Assembly (NCBI GenBank): GCA_016765535.1
Contig: JAESPQ010000024.1
Coordinates: 32,438-96,437, forward strand
Length of the DNA: 64,000 bases
From: Alteromonadaceae bacterium
GTDB lineage: Bacteria; Pseudomonadota; Gammaproteobacteria; Enterobacterales; Alteromonadaceae
Direction of reading: 5' to 3'
Below are positions 1 to 9,364 of the stretch, in pieces; the first letter of the stretch is position 1, and each line of letters starts with the position of its first letter. The notes below the pieces were generated by a model. That model worked only from the letters and a program-made list of their open reading frames with translations, was not told the DNA's origin and did not search any database. The translations under genes were made by a program, and so were the position numbers.

Positions 1-405
1 GGGGTTACTGATCCCGCGAATTCTATTGACCTAAGCTTTTTAGCGTATATCACTTATATTGGTGTTATCGCCGCTTTGGTACAAATTTTAGAAATGATTT
101 TAGATAAATACTTTCCTGCTTTATACCAAGCACTGGGTATTTTCTTACCATTAATTACCGTTAACTGTGCCATTTTTGGTGCGGTATCTTTCATGGTAGC
201 TAAAAACTTAGATCTAGGCGAAAGTGTCGTTTATGGTATAGGTAGTGGTGTTGGTTGGATGTTAGCCATTGTATTAATGGCTGGCATTCGCGAGAAAATG
301 AAATACTCAGACGTGCCAGATGGTTTAAAGGGTTTGGGTATTACGTTTATTACTGCGGGACTAATGGCGTTTGGCTTTTTGTCTTTCGGTGGTATCTCTC
401 TGTAA
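1..405 (+). CDS. nqrE: Na+-translocating NADH-quinone reductase subunit E (5' partial)
   Basis: The reading frame is open from base 1, so the gene begins before the window; 134 residues are present up to the TAA. The product is an integral membrane subunit of Na+-NQR, the sodium-pumping NADH:ubiquinone oxidoreductase of marine bacteria. Visible hydrophobic segments alternate with the family-typical stretches [11 protein letters not shown] (carrying the Cys that, in the family, helps bind the membrane 2Fe-2S cluster) and [18 protein letters not shown]. It is followed 62 bp later by nqrF, the normal last two genes of the nqrABCDEF operon. Identification is firm; only the N-terminus is missing. 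Confidence 0.95.
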   Translation, partial: GVTDPANSIDLSFLAYITYIGVIAALVQILEMILDKYFPALYQALGIFLPLITVNCAIFGAVSFMVAKNLDLGESVVYGIGSGVGWMLAIVLMAGIREKMKYSDVPDGLKGLGITFITAGLMAFGFLSFGGISL

Positions 406-467
406 GGTTAATGTTGCTTAGTAATTGTTAATTACTAAGCCTTTTGATAAATAAAAAGGAAAAGTCG

Positions 468-1694
468 ATGGAAGTTATTATTCTCGGCATAACGATGTTT
501 ACCGCGATAGTTATAGCGTTAGTTTTAGTGATTTTATTTGCTAAATCTAAGCTAGTTGCTACAGGTGATGTCACAATTAGTATAAATGGCGATCCCGAAA
601 AAGCAGTAATAACTGCTGCGGGTGGTAAGCTATTAGGTGCACTAGCTGACCAAGGTATTTTTGTACCATCAGCTTGTGGTGGTGGTGGTACGTGCGGACA
701 ATGTCGCGTTCATATTAATTCAGGTGGAGGTGATATTTTACCAACTGAAGAAGGCCATATTAACAAACGAGAAGCTAAAGAAGGTTGTCGTCTTTCATGT
801 CAGGTTGCGGTTAAACATGATATGGATATCGTATTAGACGATGAAATATTTGGTGTTCAACAATGGGAATGTGATGTTATCTCTAATGATAACAAAGCAA
901 CGTTCATTAGAGAGCTTAAATTACAAATTCCTAATGGTGAATCTGTACCGTTTAAAGCGGGTGGTTATATTCAAATTGTTGCGCCACCACATCATGTTAA
1001 GTACAGCGAATTTGATATTGATGATCAATATAAAGGCGATTGGAATCATTTTGGTTTTTTTGAGGTAGAGTCTAAAGTTGACACCGAAACTATGCGTGCT
1101 TATTCTATGGCAAATTATCCAGAGGAAGAAGGCATTATTATGCTGAATGTGCGTATTGCTACGCCACCTCCTGGAAAGTTACATTTACCTGCAGGTAAAA
1201 TGTCATCGTTTATTTTTAACTTGAAACCAGGTGATAAAGTGACTATTTCAGGTCCATTTGGCGAGTTTTTTGCCAAAGAAACCGAAGCTGAAATGGTTTT
1301 TGTTGGTGGTGGTGCAGGTATGGCGCCAATGCGTTCACATATATTTGATCAACTTAAACGTTTACAAACTAAACGTAAAATGAGTTATTGGTATGGTGCA
1401 CGTTCTGCTCGCGAAGTATTTTATCAAGAAGATTTTGATGGTTTAGCGGCTGACAACGAAAATTTTGATTGGCATATTGCACTTTCAGATCCTCAACCAG
1501 AAGATAACTGGGATGGCTTAACAGGGTTTATTCATAATGTATTGTTTGAACAATACTTGAAAGATCATGAAGCACCAGAAGATTGTGAATTTTACATGTG
1601 TGGGCCACCAATGATGAGTGCTGCGGTTATTCACATGTTGAAAGATCTCGGTGTAGAAGATGAAAATATTCTTCTTGACGACTTCGGCGGCTAA
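468..1694 (+). CDS. nqrF: Na+-NQR subunit F, NADH-oxidising flavoprotein
   Basis: Electron entry subunit of Na+-NQR: NADH reduces FAD, and electrons pass to a 2Fe-2S centre and on to the membrane subunits. The 408-residue length is the family norm. There is an N-terminal membrane anchor (about residues 3-25), a ferredoxin domain with cluster cysteines C70, C76 and C79 ([10 protein letters not shown]) plus C111 (CRLSC), an FAD-binding RAYSMANYP motif, and an NADH-binding [11 protein letters not shown] with a C-terminal CGPPMM. The ATG at 468 has AAAAAGGA just upstream; a longer TTG start at 444 lacks this and would add residues before the anchor. It is probably the last gene of the operon, since a strong terminator follows. 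Confidence 0.97.
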   Translation: MEVIILGITMFTAIVIALVLVILFAKSKLVATGDVTISINGDPEKAVITAAGGKLLGALADQGIFVPSACGGGGTCGQCRVHINSGGGDILPTEEGHINKREAKEGCRLSCQVAVKHDMDIVLDDEIFGVQQWECDVISNDNKATFIRELKLQIPNGESVPFKAGGYIQIVAPPHHVKYSEFDIDDQYKGDWNHFGFFEVESKVDTETMRAYSMANYPEEEGIIMLNVRIATPPPGKLHLPAGKMSSFIFNLKPGDKVTISGPFGEFFAKETEAEMVFVGGGAGMAPMRSHIFDQLKRLQTKRKMSYWYGARSAREVFYQEDFDGLAADNENFDWHIALSDPQPEDNWDGLTGFIHNVLFEQYLKDHEAPEDCEFYMCGPPMMSAAVIHMLKDLGVEDENILLDDFGG

Positions 1695-1709
1695 TATTCA
1701 CAACTAAGC

Positions 1710-1800
1710 GGCCTTTTGCATAGCTAGCTGCGTTGGCAGTGCTCACCTATTGGCATAGGTTGCGCGCTCCCACCTTGCTATCAAAGCAAAATTCTCGCTT
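1710..1800 (+). repeat. Intergenic hairpin repeat, variant copy
   Basis: This stretch reads ...GCTGCGTTGGCAGTGC...CACCTATTGGCATAGGTTGCG...CCTTGCT...ATTCTCGCT. It shares the frame TGCGTT, an arm, a core, the complementary arm, CCTTGC, then ATTCTCGCT with the elements near 22.4 and 28.7 kb. CACCTAT and ATAGGTTG form the small central stem. It is non-coding and sits just after nqrF. Confidence 0.55.
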
Positions 1801-1832
1801 ATTTGCAGAATATTTAACATAGCTTAATTTAT

Positions 1833-1867
1833 AAAAGGCGAATACTGTTTCAGTATTCGCCTTTTTT
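1833..1867 (+). terminator. Rho-independent terminator after nqrF
   Basis: A perfect 11-bp stem GGCGAATACTG / CAGTATTCGCC (1837-1847 and 1851-1861) with a TTT loop is followed by TTTTTT and preceded by AAAA. It should end the nqr transcript and leaves apbE dependent on its own promoter or readthrough. Confidence 0.9.
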
Positions 1868-1957
1868 AATGGTAAAATATTAGTCGTTTTATTGTGATCC
1901 TGAACTTACGTCATGCTAAGTTTATTTCAGTATGCAGGAACTATTTATTGTTTTGTC

Positions 1958-1983
1958 GTCATCCTGAACTTGTTTCAGGATCT
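1958..1983. repeat. ATCCTGA-type short palindromic repeat
   Basis: ATCCTGAacttgtTTCAGGAT forms a near-perfect stem between the nqrF terminator and apbE. A diverged relative (GTCATGCTAAG...TTCAGTATGC) lies about 50 bp upstream. The same family recurs at about 3.06, 28.8, 29.25, 29.3, 40.5 and 41.7 kb. Confidence 0.75.
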
Positions 1984-2002
1984 ATTTAAGTGATTTATAC
2001 AA

Positions 2003-3040
2003 ATGAAAAAACAACTCAAACTTGCCTTTACATGCTTAGCTTTTGTTTCTTTTATCTTTTTGTCTGCTTGTTCAAAACAAGCAGACGAATCAAAGAAAAT
2101 CACCGAAGTATTACTACAAGGTAATACTATGGGCACAACTTACCATGTAAAAATTGTTGCTACTAAGCAGCAAGTGGCTGACAAAAATATACATGCTGAT
2201 ATTGACGATTTATTAAAAAAAATAAATCAACAAATGTCGACTTATATATCTGATTCTGAATTATCACGTTTTAATAAAAACCCAACGACTGAACCCGTAA
2301 AAATAAGTGAGGGTTTACGTGAGGTGATTGCCGAGTCAATTCGTTTAGGCAAACTTAGTGGTGGTAAGCTTGATATTACCGTAGGGCCTTTAGTTAATTT
2401 ATGGGGCTTTGGTCCTGATTTACGTCCTGATAAAATTCCAAGTGCCGAAGTAGAAGCCGCAGCGCGCAAACGTATTGGTTTAGATAAATTATCATTAAAC
2501 GGCAACATGTTACGTAAAGCTATCCCTGATCTTTATGTTGATTTGTCAACTACAGCAAAGGGTTATGGGGTTGACAAAGTTGCTGATCTTATTGAAGCAC
2601 AAGGTTTTAAAAACTATCTAGTAGAAATTGGCGGAGAAATGCGCTTAAAAGGATTTAAACATACTGGCGAGTTATGGGCGGTCGCGATAGAAAAACCAGT
2701 GAGCCAAGAGCGTAGCGTACAAGATATAATTTTACCTAAAGATAATGCTATTGCTACCTCAGGAGATTATCGTAATTATTTTGAAGTTGATGGCCAGCGT
2801 TTCTCTCATATTATTGATCCTGATACGGGTAAACCCATTAATCACAAGTTAGTGTCGGTAACGGTTATTGCACCGTTGTCAATGACCGCAGACGGTTTAT
2901 CGACAACGTTAATGGTAATGGGTGAAGCGAAAGGCTTAGCGTTTGCTAATCAACATGATATTGCCGCTTTATTTATTTCAAAATCTGAGCATGGTTTTGT
3001 GCAAGAAAGTACGGTAAAATTCGTTCCTTATTTTAAGTGA
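2003..3040 (+). CDS. apbE: FAD:protein FMN transferase (lipoprotein)
   Basis: ApbE moves FMN from FAD onto a threonine hydroxyl of target proteins, here most plausibly NqrB and NqrC of the adjacent Na+-NQR. The 345-residue product starts with a lipoprotein signal (hydrophobic to about residue 20, lipobox LSAC), so it is periplasmic and membrane-tethered. Family features seen are GNTMGTTYHVKI near the start, SELSRFN, LDITVGPLVNLWGFGP, DLSTTAKGYGVD, EIGGEMRLKG, TSGDYRNYF and HIIDPDTGKP (metal and FAD site). It is separated from nqrF by a terminator and repeats but shares orientation, and nqrM follows. Identification is secure from motifs and context. Confidence 0.96.
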   Translation: MKKQLKLAFTCLAFVSFIFLSACSKQADESKKITEVLLQGNTMGTTYHVKIVATKQQVADKNIHADIDDLLKKINQQMSTYISDSELSRFNKNPTTEPVKISEGLREVIAESIRLGKLSGGKLDITVGPLVNLWGFGPDLRPDKIPSAEVEAAARKRIGLDKLSLNGNMLRKAIPDLYVDLSTTAKGYGVDKVADLIEAQGFKNYLVEIGGEMRLKGFKHTGELWAVAIEKPVSQERSVQDIILPKDNAIATSGDYRNYFEVDGQRFSHIIDPDTGKPINHKLVSVTVIAPLSMTADGLSTTLMVMGEAKGLAFANQHDIAALFISKSEHGFVQESTVKFVPYFK

Positions 3041-3057
3041 GCTAAACGTATACATTC

Positions 3058-3078
3058 ATCCTGACGCAGGTCAGGATC
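3058..3078. repeat. ATCCTGA-type short palindromic repeat
   Basis: ATCCTGACgcaGGTCAGGAT, a compact hairpin right after the apbE stop, belongs to the same short palindrome family as 1958-1983. Lacking a T-run, it is not an obvious terminator. Confidence 0.75.
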
Positions 3079-3082
3079 ATTT

Positions 3083-3248
3083 AATCTGAGCGGGTTTAAT
3101 TCCCCGCTGCTTGCGGCGTTTGTAGGTTAGGCTTTAGCCTATCAAGTTGACGGCATAAATGCCGACCTACATTTAACGTCATAATATACCCCTCTTCGCA
3201 TAGCGAATTTGAGCTAAAGCGAAAAGCCTTGGCGCGGGGTAGTAATTT
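3083..3248. repeat. ~167-bp intergenic repeat, copy 1
   Basis: Starting at AATCTGAGCGGG and ending near GGCGCGGGGTAG, this segment matches 46279-46446 over its whole length with scattered substitutions. Internal features are a GCGGG...CCCCGC hairpin, a GGCTTTAGCC hairpin, and TGTAGGTT...GCCGACCTACA ends that recur in shorter elements at about 26.5 and 59.0 kb. It lies between apbE and nqrM. A minus-strand open frame through it is just repeat sequence. Confidence 0.85.
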
Positions 3249-3271
3249 TGTTTGTTTTAATAGGCTATAAA

Positions 3272-3508
3272 ATGACACTTTTCATCATCACCTTAGGTTT
3301 TTTCTTAGTCGTTGTACTCGGTATGGCGGTGGGTTATATTTTTCAACGTAAAACGCTAGCGGGTAGTTGTGGCGGTTTAGGCACTATGGGCATAGAAAAA
3401 GCCTGCGATTGTGATAATCCGTGCGATAAACGCATTGAGCGTGAACGTAAAACTGCTTTAGCTGACAAACAGCATCACGAGACAATAGACATTAAGCAAA
3501 TGTCGTAG
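3272..3508 (+). CDS. nqrM: Na+-NQR maturation protein NqrM (DUF539)
   Basis: This small protein is required in known systems for building active Na+-NQR, probably by supplying iron to the membrane cluster between NqrD and NqrE. The 78 residues comprise one N-terminal transmembrane helix (about residues 3-25) and a cysteine-rich tail: GSCGGLGTMG followed by ACDCDNPC. That Cys pattern and the placement after apbE identify it. The ATG at 3272 is preferred over a TTG at 3248, which would add eight residues ahead of the helix and lies at the end of the repeat. The SD is weak. Confidence 0.92.
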   Translation: MTLFIITLGFFLVVVLGMAVGYIFQRKTLAGSCGGLGTMGIEKACDCDNPCDKRIERERKTALADKQHHETIDIKQMS

Positions 3509-3532
3509 CACGTATTACGGGTAGAAAATAGT

Positions 3533-3583
3533 AAAGCCTCAATAAATATTTATACTTTTTATAGAATGTTAAAGAGGCTTTTT
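3533..3583. terminator. Candidate terminator between convergent nqrM and cytochrome gene
   Basis: AAAGCCTC (3533-3540) pairs with GAGGCTTT (3574-3581), followed by further T on the plus strand. The loop is long and AT-rich (33 nt), so strength is uncertain, but the position between two convergent genes fits a shared terminator. Confidence 0.5.
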
Positions 3584-3609
3584 AGCATTTGTTTTTATAC
3601 TATTTTTTC

Positions 3610-4053
3610 TTATTTTAAAATTTTTGCAACTCTTTCTTTAAATTCGCCATGGCAGGCAACACAGCCATTAATCATTATTTGATATTCTTGCTGAATAGCG
3701 TGCATATCTTTTTGTTGCGCGGCCTTAATTAAGTTAACTGAGCTGTGATGCACCACATCATCTTTGGTTTTAAATTTTCCCATATCGCTACCCATTGCTT
3801 TAACTAGCTTCATTCTAGTTATCATTGATGGCTTTGGGTGTTCAGCGATGTTTTTAGCTGACTTTTCAATTAATTCAAAATCATGCAAGACAATACCTTG
3901 AGTTATTTTATGGGTGTTTTTTAACAACCCTTGCATAATGATTTTTAAAGTATCTTGATCTTCATTATTTGTTGGTGCGCTAATAGCTTGGGTAGAACTT
4001 AACGTTAATAAGCTCGTTAGTAATAGTAAGGTTGTCTTTTTAAGGGGTAACAT
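3610..4053 (-). CDS. Periplasmic cytochrome c'-like monoheme protein
   Basis: 147 residues with a clear signal peptide (MLPLKKTTLLLLTSLL...) and a mature helical protein with one heme-binding CVACH close to the C-terminus (...MINGCVACHGEFKERV), the layout of cytochrome c'/c-556 four-helix proteins. It is therefore predicted periplasmic and heme-bearing; redox or ligand-binding role unknown. The start at 4053 has GGAG nine bases upstream and overlaps the end of the RND pump gene by 14 nt, so it is the fourth gene of the TetR-adaptor-pump operon. A longer frame upstream of this ATG is only the pump gene read in another frame. Confidence 0.85.
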   Translation of the reverse strand: MLPLKKTTLLLLTSLLTLSSTQAISAPTNNEDQDTLKIIMQGLLKNTHKITQGIVLHDFELIEKSAKNIAEHPKPSMITRMKLVKAMGSDMGKFKTKDDVVHHSSVNLIKAAQQKDMHAIQQEYQIMINGCVACHGEFKERVAKILK

Positions 4054-7000
4054 TGATTGTTTTCTCCGTGGTTTGGGTTGAATTCTTATCTTTTGGTGGA
4101 TTATTTTCTGGTTTAATATCTTCTGCTTGATCACTTTCTGAGCTAATTACACGGGTTAAACCAAAGTCTTCTAAAACGGTATATAAACTAGGAATAACAA
4201 AAATAACTAATAGGGTTGATGTAGCAATACCAAAAACAATACTGGTTGCTAACGGTATAATAATTTGTGCTTGGGTGCTGGTTTCAAATAATAAAGGTGT
4301 CATACCAGCAATGGTGGTGATTGAGGTTAATAATACGGCTCTAAATCTGTCGTAACTAGCTTGTGCGGCAGCTTCGTGTACGCTTAAGCCTTTTTTAACA
4401 TGCTGTTTTACAAATTCTACTAATAAAATAGAGTCGTTAACGACAATACCCGCAAGAGAAACAAAACCCATCATCGACGGCATAGTAAATTGCAAACCCA
4501 TTAATAAATGCCCCCAAATAACACCGATCATTGCTAGTGGAATGGCAACCAGCACAATAAATGGTTCGACATAACTTTTAAATTGAAACGACAACAAAAT
4601 AAATACGCCAAATAAACCGACAATAAAAGCTTTCAGCATAGATATTTGCGTAGTACCTGCATTTTTAATCTCGCCTTCAAAGCTCAAGCGTAAATTGGGA
4701 TAACTTTGCTTAAAATGAGGTAACCAGCGTTTGCTAATATCAGCAAGCACCTTTTTAGTATTGTTTTTATTGACGTCAATATCGCCATATACAGTGACAG
4801 TGCGCTGGTTATTTATACGACTAATACGCGCATAGCCTCTAGTAGTAGTAATATTGGCAACGCTTGATAATGGGATCACCGCTTTAGTTTGTGGATGAAT
4901 AATGGCGAAGTTGTCAAAGTCGATAAACTCATCGCGTGATGCATGATCAAGTTTAACGGTGATTTCAAAGGTTTCTAACGCTATATTGCTTTCAAGCACT
5001 TTAATACCTTGAAAAGCTGCACGTAGTTGATTAGCAATTGTTTGTGCGTCTATACCTAAATTTAACGCACCAGCTTTTAAAGTAATAGAGTATTCTGGCT
5101 TACCTGGACGTAAATCATCAAACACGTTATTGACGCCCTGATAACCCGATAACCATTGTTGTAAATCATGAGATGCTGTTGATAATTGCTTAAAATCATC
5201 TCCCATAATACGTATTTCTATGGCTTTACCACTTGGGCCAATTACGGGCTCTTTATAAGATATTGTTAACGCTTGCGGAATAATACCACTGTGTTTACGC
5301 CAACTGTCGGTAAATGCTTGAATAGGAGTATTTCGCGCTTCTGCGGTTAATAAATCTACTTTTATGGTGGCTAAGTGAGGGCCTAATTCAAAAGCGTCTT
5401 CGTTTTCATTATAGGATACGTTAATGGCTTTAATGAGAGGCGCATCTTCTTGACGTTGAAATTCTTGCTCTGTTTGTTTTAATGCTTGGAGTAATTTATT
5501 GACCACGTTTTCAGTTTGCTTTAATGGTGTACCAGAAGGCATTAAAATACGCGCTTGTACCATATCTCCTTCAATATTAGGAAAGGCAGAAAACTTCAAA
5601 ATACCAGAAGCTAACATACTTACCGAAATTAAAAATAAGGCAACAACACTGCCTAAAAAAGCATATCGATATTGGATTAAGTAGGTTACTAATCGCAACA
5701 TTTTTAATCTAAAAAGCTCAAATTTTTGCTCAAACTTAAGTCGAAAAGCTGAATCAGGTGTTTTTTGTGCATGAGAAAGCGAGTGGTTTAAATGATGAGG
5801 TAAAATTAAAAAGGCTTCAATCAGTGATACAGTGATCACGGTTAACAGCACTATAGGGATCACTTTTAAAATTTGCCCCAGGTCACCTTCAATAAAAACT
5901 AAGCCAATAAAAATACAAATAGTGGTTAAAAATGACGAAATAACCCCGCGAGCCACTACTTTAGTACCTGCTATAGAAGCATCATAAGGTGATAAGCCTT
6001 TCTTAATTTGACTACCAATAGATTCGGCAATAACAATGGCATCATCCATTAAAATACCTAAGGCAAGCAACAGTGCCACCATAGAAAACATATTAATAGA
6101 AATGCCCATAAGATTTAAAAAATATAGACTGGCTAAAAATGAAACGGGTAAACCCATTACTACCCAAAAAGCATAACGAATAGTAAAAAATAGCCACATT
6201 ACTGCAAAAACTAATAATAGCCCTTGCCAAGCATTACTTACTAATAAGTTTATTCTGTCTTTTACTATGCTGGTGGCGTCTTGAGTAAGTTTTAAGGAAA
6301 CGCCACGTGGTAGTTTTACACGTTGTTGTGCTAATACTTCTTCAACGGCGTTAAGTACCCGTAAACTGTCATCGGTAGTGTTTTTATTAACCACAATTAA
6401 TGCGGCAGGTTTGCCATTAAATAATGTTTTTTCTTCTTTAAGCTCGAAGCTATCGGTTATGGTAGCAATATCACCAAGGCGAACATCATTACCATTTTCA
6501 CCTATGGTAATAATAATGTTGGCCAAGTCTGTAACGCTACGGCGTTCGTCATTCACTCGAATTTGTCGTTCTTGAAAATTGGTATCAATAGTACCAACAG
6601 GCAAATCAATATCTTGTTTATTAACCAAATTGGCAATATCTTGTAGGCTTAAGCCGTAGCGGCGGATGTTATAGCTAGGTACTGAAATTAATAATTGCCG
6701 ATCAGAAAAACCTTGAATGTCTACCAAAGTAATTTGTGGATGACGTAATAACGCTTGTTTAATTTGTTCGGCTAAGGTTTTTAATTCAGCACGCGGTAAC
6801 TCTGCGGTTAGGGCGATAGAGACAACATTTTGGGTGCGACCTAATTCGCTTACGGTGGCTAATTCTGCTTCTTTAGGAAAATCATTAACGGCATTGATAG
6901 CACTGTTTACGTCATCTAAAAATTTAGTGAAATCGCCTGATTCGAGCATTTTTACGGTCATAATGCCAATGTTTTGTCTAGCCTGACAGGTTTTTTCATC

Positions 7001-7225
7001 AACAAAACTAATGCCGTCTAAAGCATCTTCTAACGTTAAGCAAATACCTTGTTCAACATCGGCTGGCGTAGCCCCTGGGTAAGGCACTTTTATTTGTACT
7101 GTGTACGCATTTACCTTGGGAAACGTTTCGCGTTTTATATTCGGTAAGGTTAACAAGCCCATCAGCAAAAGCACTAACATCAGTAAATTGGCCGCGGTGG
7201 GATGACCTGCAAAAAAACGAATCAT
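4040..7225 (-). CDS. RND-family efflux pump, inner-membrane permease
   Basis: 1061-residue proton-driven transporter of the AcrB/MexB superfamily, which exports compounds from periplasm or inner leaflet through an adaptor and an outer-membrane channel. The N-terminal helix (MIRFFAGHPTAANLLMLVLL) is followed by large periplasmic loops and two six-helix bundles. The TM4 proton-relay signature GILMDDAIVIAES and the second-half equivalent GIVVNDSILLVEFV are visible. The ATG at 7225 is chosen (GGAG eight bases before); it overlaps the adaptor gene by 4 nt. No outer-membrane channel gene is present nearby, so it likely uses a shared TolC-like protein. Substrate cannot be read from sequence. Confidence 0.93.
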   Translation of the reverse strand: MIRFFAGHPTAANLLMLVLLLMGLLTLPNIKRETFPKVNAYTVQIKVPYPGATPADVEQGICLTLEDALDGISFVDEKTCQARQNIGIMTVKMLESGDFTKFLDDVNSAINAVNDFPKEAELATVSELGRTQNVVSIALTAELPRAELKTLAEQIKQALLRHPQITLVDIQGFSDRQLLISVPSYNIRRYGLSLQDIANLVNKQDIDLPVGTIDTNFQERQIRVNDERRSVTDLANIIITIGENGNDVRLGDIATITDSFELKEEKTLFNGKPAALIVVNKNTTDDSLRVLNAVEEVLAQQRVKLPRGVSLKLTQDATSIVKDRINLLVSNAWQGLLLVFAVMWLFFTIRYAFWVVMGLPVSFLASLYFLNLMGISINMFSMVALLLALGILMDDAIVIAESIGSQIKKGLSPYDASIAGTKVVARGVISSFLTTICIFIGLVFIEGDLGQILKVIPIVLLTVITVSLIEAFLILPHHLNHSLSHAQKTPDSAFRLKFEQKFELFRLKMLRLVTYLIQYRYAFLGSVVALFLISVSMLASGILKFSAFPNIEGDMVQARILMPSGTPLKQTENVVNKLLQALKQTEQEFQRQEDAPLIKAINVSYNENEDAFELGPHLATIKVDLLTAEARNTPIQAFTDSWRKHSGIIPQALTISYKEPVIGPSGKAIEIRIMGDDFKQLSTASHDLQQWLSGYQGVNNVFDDLRPGKPEYSITLKAGALNLGIDAQTIANQLRAAFQGIKVLESNIALETFEITVKLDHASRDEFIDFDNFAIIHPQTKAVIPLSSVANITTTRGYARISRINNQRTVTVYGDIDVNKNNTKKVLADISKRWLPHFKQSYPNLRLSFEGEIKNAGTTQISMLKAFIVGLFGVFILLSFQFKSYVEPFIVLVAIPLAMIGVIWGHLLMGLQFTMPSMMGFVSLAGIVVNDSILLVEFVKQHVKKGLSVHEAAAQASYDRFRAVLLTSITTIAGMTPLLFETSTQAQIIIPLATSIVFGIATSTLLVIFVIPSLYTVLEDFGLTRVISSESDQAEDIKPENNPPKDKNSTQTTEKTINVTP

Positions 7226-8679
7226 TGCTTTTCTCCCGATCCTTTTGTGGTTACTGCTTTTTCTGCTAACCCTTTTCCTCTCAACCCATTGCCTTCTAAC
7301 CAAATATGCATTTGCTTATTGACATTATTATCCACAATAGGAGTTATTAGCATGCCATTAATCGCAGGAAAAACATCAGAGGTAATTAATTTGTCACCCG
7401 CTTTTAACTCATCTTTGATCAAGGCGAGTTCACCATGATATTGAATATTAGTTAAGGTTATACGCTTAAGTTGGTTGTTTTTATCTACTAGGTACACTTG
7501 TTTGCCATGTAAAGCAAAACGAGGAATTACAATCGTTTTTAATGGTCGCCCGAATAAATTAACCTGCATATACATACCGGTAAGTAACGGTGGTTTTTCG
7601 CCTGGTTTTATTTGTTTGTAGCTATCGCTAGCACTAACTATTACACCAATGGTTCTACTCTTTGCGTCTAAATTGTCACTAAAACGTTCTACTTTTGCTT
7701 GCCAAGGACTAAAGCGTTCACTGGGATCGTTAATTGTGGCAGATAAGTTAAGTGAGCTGAGTACTGAACTCATGCTTGGCATATTATTTTTTTTGGAATG
7801 TTTAAATGCTTGTGGATTAAAGTTTTTTGCAAATAAGCTAAATTGATCAATCGGAAATTGAGCATTAATTATGGCTTTACTTAAACTAAAGGCATCAAAT
7901 AATTGTCCAGCACTAGTTAAACCACCAGCACTAACATATTGATCTAACTCGGTATAAACTTTACTGATACGACCATCAAAAGGCATTTTTATAATAGTGC
8001 GGGCTAAATCGCGTTGGCTTTTAGCTAGTTTGGCTTGTGCAATAGCAAGTTGAGCATTAACAATGGCGAGATTTGACGGCAGAGTGGTTTTTTTATTTTT
8101 TAACTGTAGAACTTCTTGCTGTTGGCGTAATAAATTTTGTTTTTCGCCATTTAAATTAGATTTTGAAATTACACCTGTTTTGCGTAATTTTGCTAAGCGA
8201 TTATATTCTATTTGACGTACGGTTAGTTTTTCTAGCGCTAACTTAAGCTCTAATTCATTGTTTTCAATATTAAGTTCCATTTCTTTATACTGCGCTTGGT
8301 TTGCTAATAAATCAGCTTCAGCTTGTTTTAATTGCAATAAATAATCTTTATCATCAATTTTTAGCAGTAAGGTGTCTTTTGCTAAAAAGCTTCCTTTTTT
8401 AAGTTGAGAATTGATATATACAATGCGGCCAGAGACTTCAGCTTTAGCTTGTAGTTTTTTATCTGCTTCAATAATGCCAAAACCAGTTATTTCTGGTTTG
8501 ATTTGTTGTTTTTTTAAAGAAATGTAACTAACCGCTACAGCGTGTTTTTTACCTTGAGCATGTTGTAACCTTGGCTGTGATTTTACGATTATAATTAATA
8601 ACAGTAGACCGATTACAGCAAAAATAGGTAAGGCACGTTTACGCTTTAATAAAGGTTTAAGTTTTATGAATAAATTCAT
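7222..8679 (-). CDS. RND efflux periplasmic adaptor (membrane fusion protein)
   Basis: 485 residues. The N-terminal basic stretch and a single transmembrane helix (about residues 16-34) anchor it to the inner membrane; the periplasmic part has a lipoyl-like half (ITGFGIIEADKKLQAKAEVSGRIVYI), a long alpha-hairpin rich in Lys, Gln and Leu, a second lipoyl half (IIKMPFDGRISKV), then beta-barrel and membrane-proximal domains. This is the standard HlyD/AcrA order. The ATG at 8679 lies five bases after the TetR stop with GGAA upstream; a TTG at 8721 would overlap the TetR gene. It is translationally coupled to the pump (4-nt overlap). Confidence 0.92.
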   Translation of the reverse strand: MNLFIKLKPLLKRKRALPIFAVIGLLLLIIIVKSQPRLQHAQGKKHAVAVSYISLKKQQIKPEITGFGIIEADKKLQAKAEVSGRIVYINSQLKKGSFLAKDTLLLKIDDKDYLLQLKQAEADLLANQAQYKEMELNIENNELELKLALEKLTVRQIEYNRLAKLRKTGVISKSNLNGEKQNLLRQQQEVLQLKNKKTTLPSNLAIVNAQLAIAQAKLAKSQRDLARTIIKMPFDGRISKVYTELDQYVSAGGLTSAGQLFDAFSLSKAIINAQFPIDQFSLFAKNFNPQAFKHSKKNNMPSMSSVLSSLNLSATINDPSERFSPWQAKVERFSDNLDAKSRTIGVIVSASDSYKQIKPGEKPPLLTGMYMQVNLFGRPLKTIVIPRFALHGKQVYLVDKNNQLKRITLTNIQYHGELALIKDELKAGDKLITSDVFPAINGMLITPIVDNNVNKQMHIWLEGNGLRGKGLAEKAVTTKGSGEKQ

Positions 8680-8684
8680 CTGTT

Positions 8685-9332
8685 TTATTCCGTATCTGTT
8701 GTCTTTGTTATGGCTGAGCAACCATAAATAAATTGTTGATAAATATGTTCAATCCAGTCGTTGGATTGCATTTCTTGATCGCTAATTTGCCACGCATACT
8801 GTCGAATGTTTTTATTCATAAATGGCATAATGATCATATTAATTAATGAAAAAGCGGCATGTTTTGCTTTTTTATCATCTTGTATTAGCGTGTTTTTTTT
8901 AATCAATTGCGGTAAAAATGTTGCCATTTTTTTAGGGAAACGTTCAATAAATATCGCGCTTAATTCCGAATTACTGTTGGCAAGTTCTTGATGGATTAAT
9001 TGTGCAAAACTGCTGTTATCGTTAAGCATAGCTATAATATTACTAATAAATGCTTTAATAGGATTTTTTGCTTGGGCAATGTTTTTCATGTTCATAAAAT
9101 GTGATGCTGACATTTCGTCTAACAGCGCGATAAACAAGCCTTCTTTGTTTTTAAAATAATAACTTACCATCGCTGAATTAATATTAGCGCGCTGAGTTAG
9201 TTCTCTAATACTAATTTGTCCATAAGGTTTTTCGGTTAATAAACTTTGTGCTGCTGCTAGTAACTTAGCTTTTTGAGCAATTTTTTTATTTTTATCGATA
9301 GGACGACCTCTGGCGGTTACAGATTTTTTCAT
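8685..9332 (-). CDS. TetR/AcrR-family transcriptional regulator
   Basis: 215 residues with an N-terminal TetR helix-turn-helix (ISIRELTQRANINSAMVSYY, then FKNKEGLF) and a helical ligand-binding C-terminal domain. As first gene of the pump operon it is expected to repress the whole set and release on binding a pump substrate; this is inferred from family and position. A 34-bp palindrome 32 bp upstream of its start is the obvious operator. The basic N-terminal arm (KKSVTARGRPIDKNKK) is typical of the family. Confidence 0.92.
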   Translation of the reverse strand: MKKSVTARGRPIDKNKKIAQKAKLLAAAQSLLTEKPYGQISIRELTQRANINSAMVSYYFKNKEGLFIALLDEMSASHFMNMKNIAQAKNPIKAFISNIIAMLNDNSSFAQLIHQELANSNSELSAIFIERFPKKMATFLPQLIKKNTLIQDDKKAKHAAFSLINMIIMPFMNKNIRQYAWQISDQEMQSNDWIEHIYQQFIYGCSAITKTTDTE

Positions 9333-9364
9333 AGCAAGCTTTTCATAATAAGTTTTTTATCTTT

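Noticed and set aside
841..1068. 75-residue ORF within nqrF
   Set aside because: Out-of-frame shadow of a highly conserved gene.
3096..3278. 60-residue minus-strand ORF between apbE and nqrM
   Set aside because: It lies almost wholly within the 167-bp repeat.
7202..7438. Plus-strand ORF across the pump-adaptor junction
   Set aside because: Antisense to two strongly supported overlapping genes.
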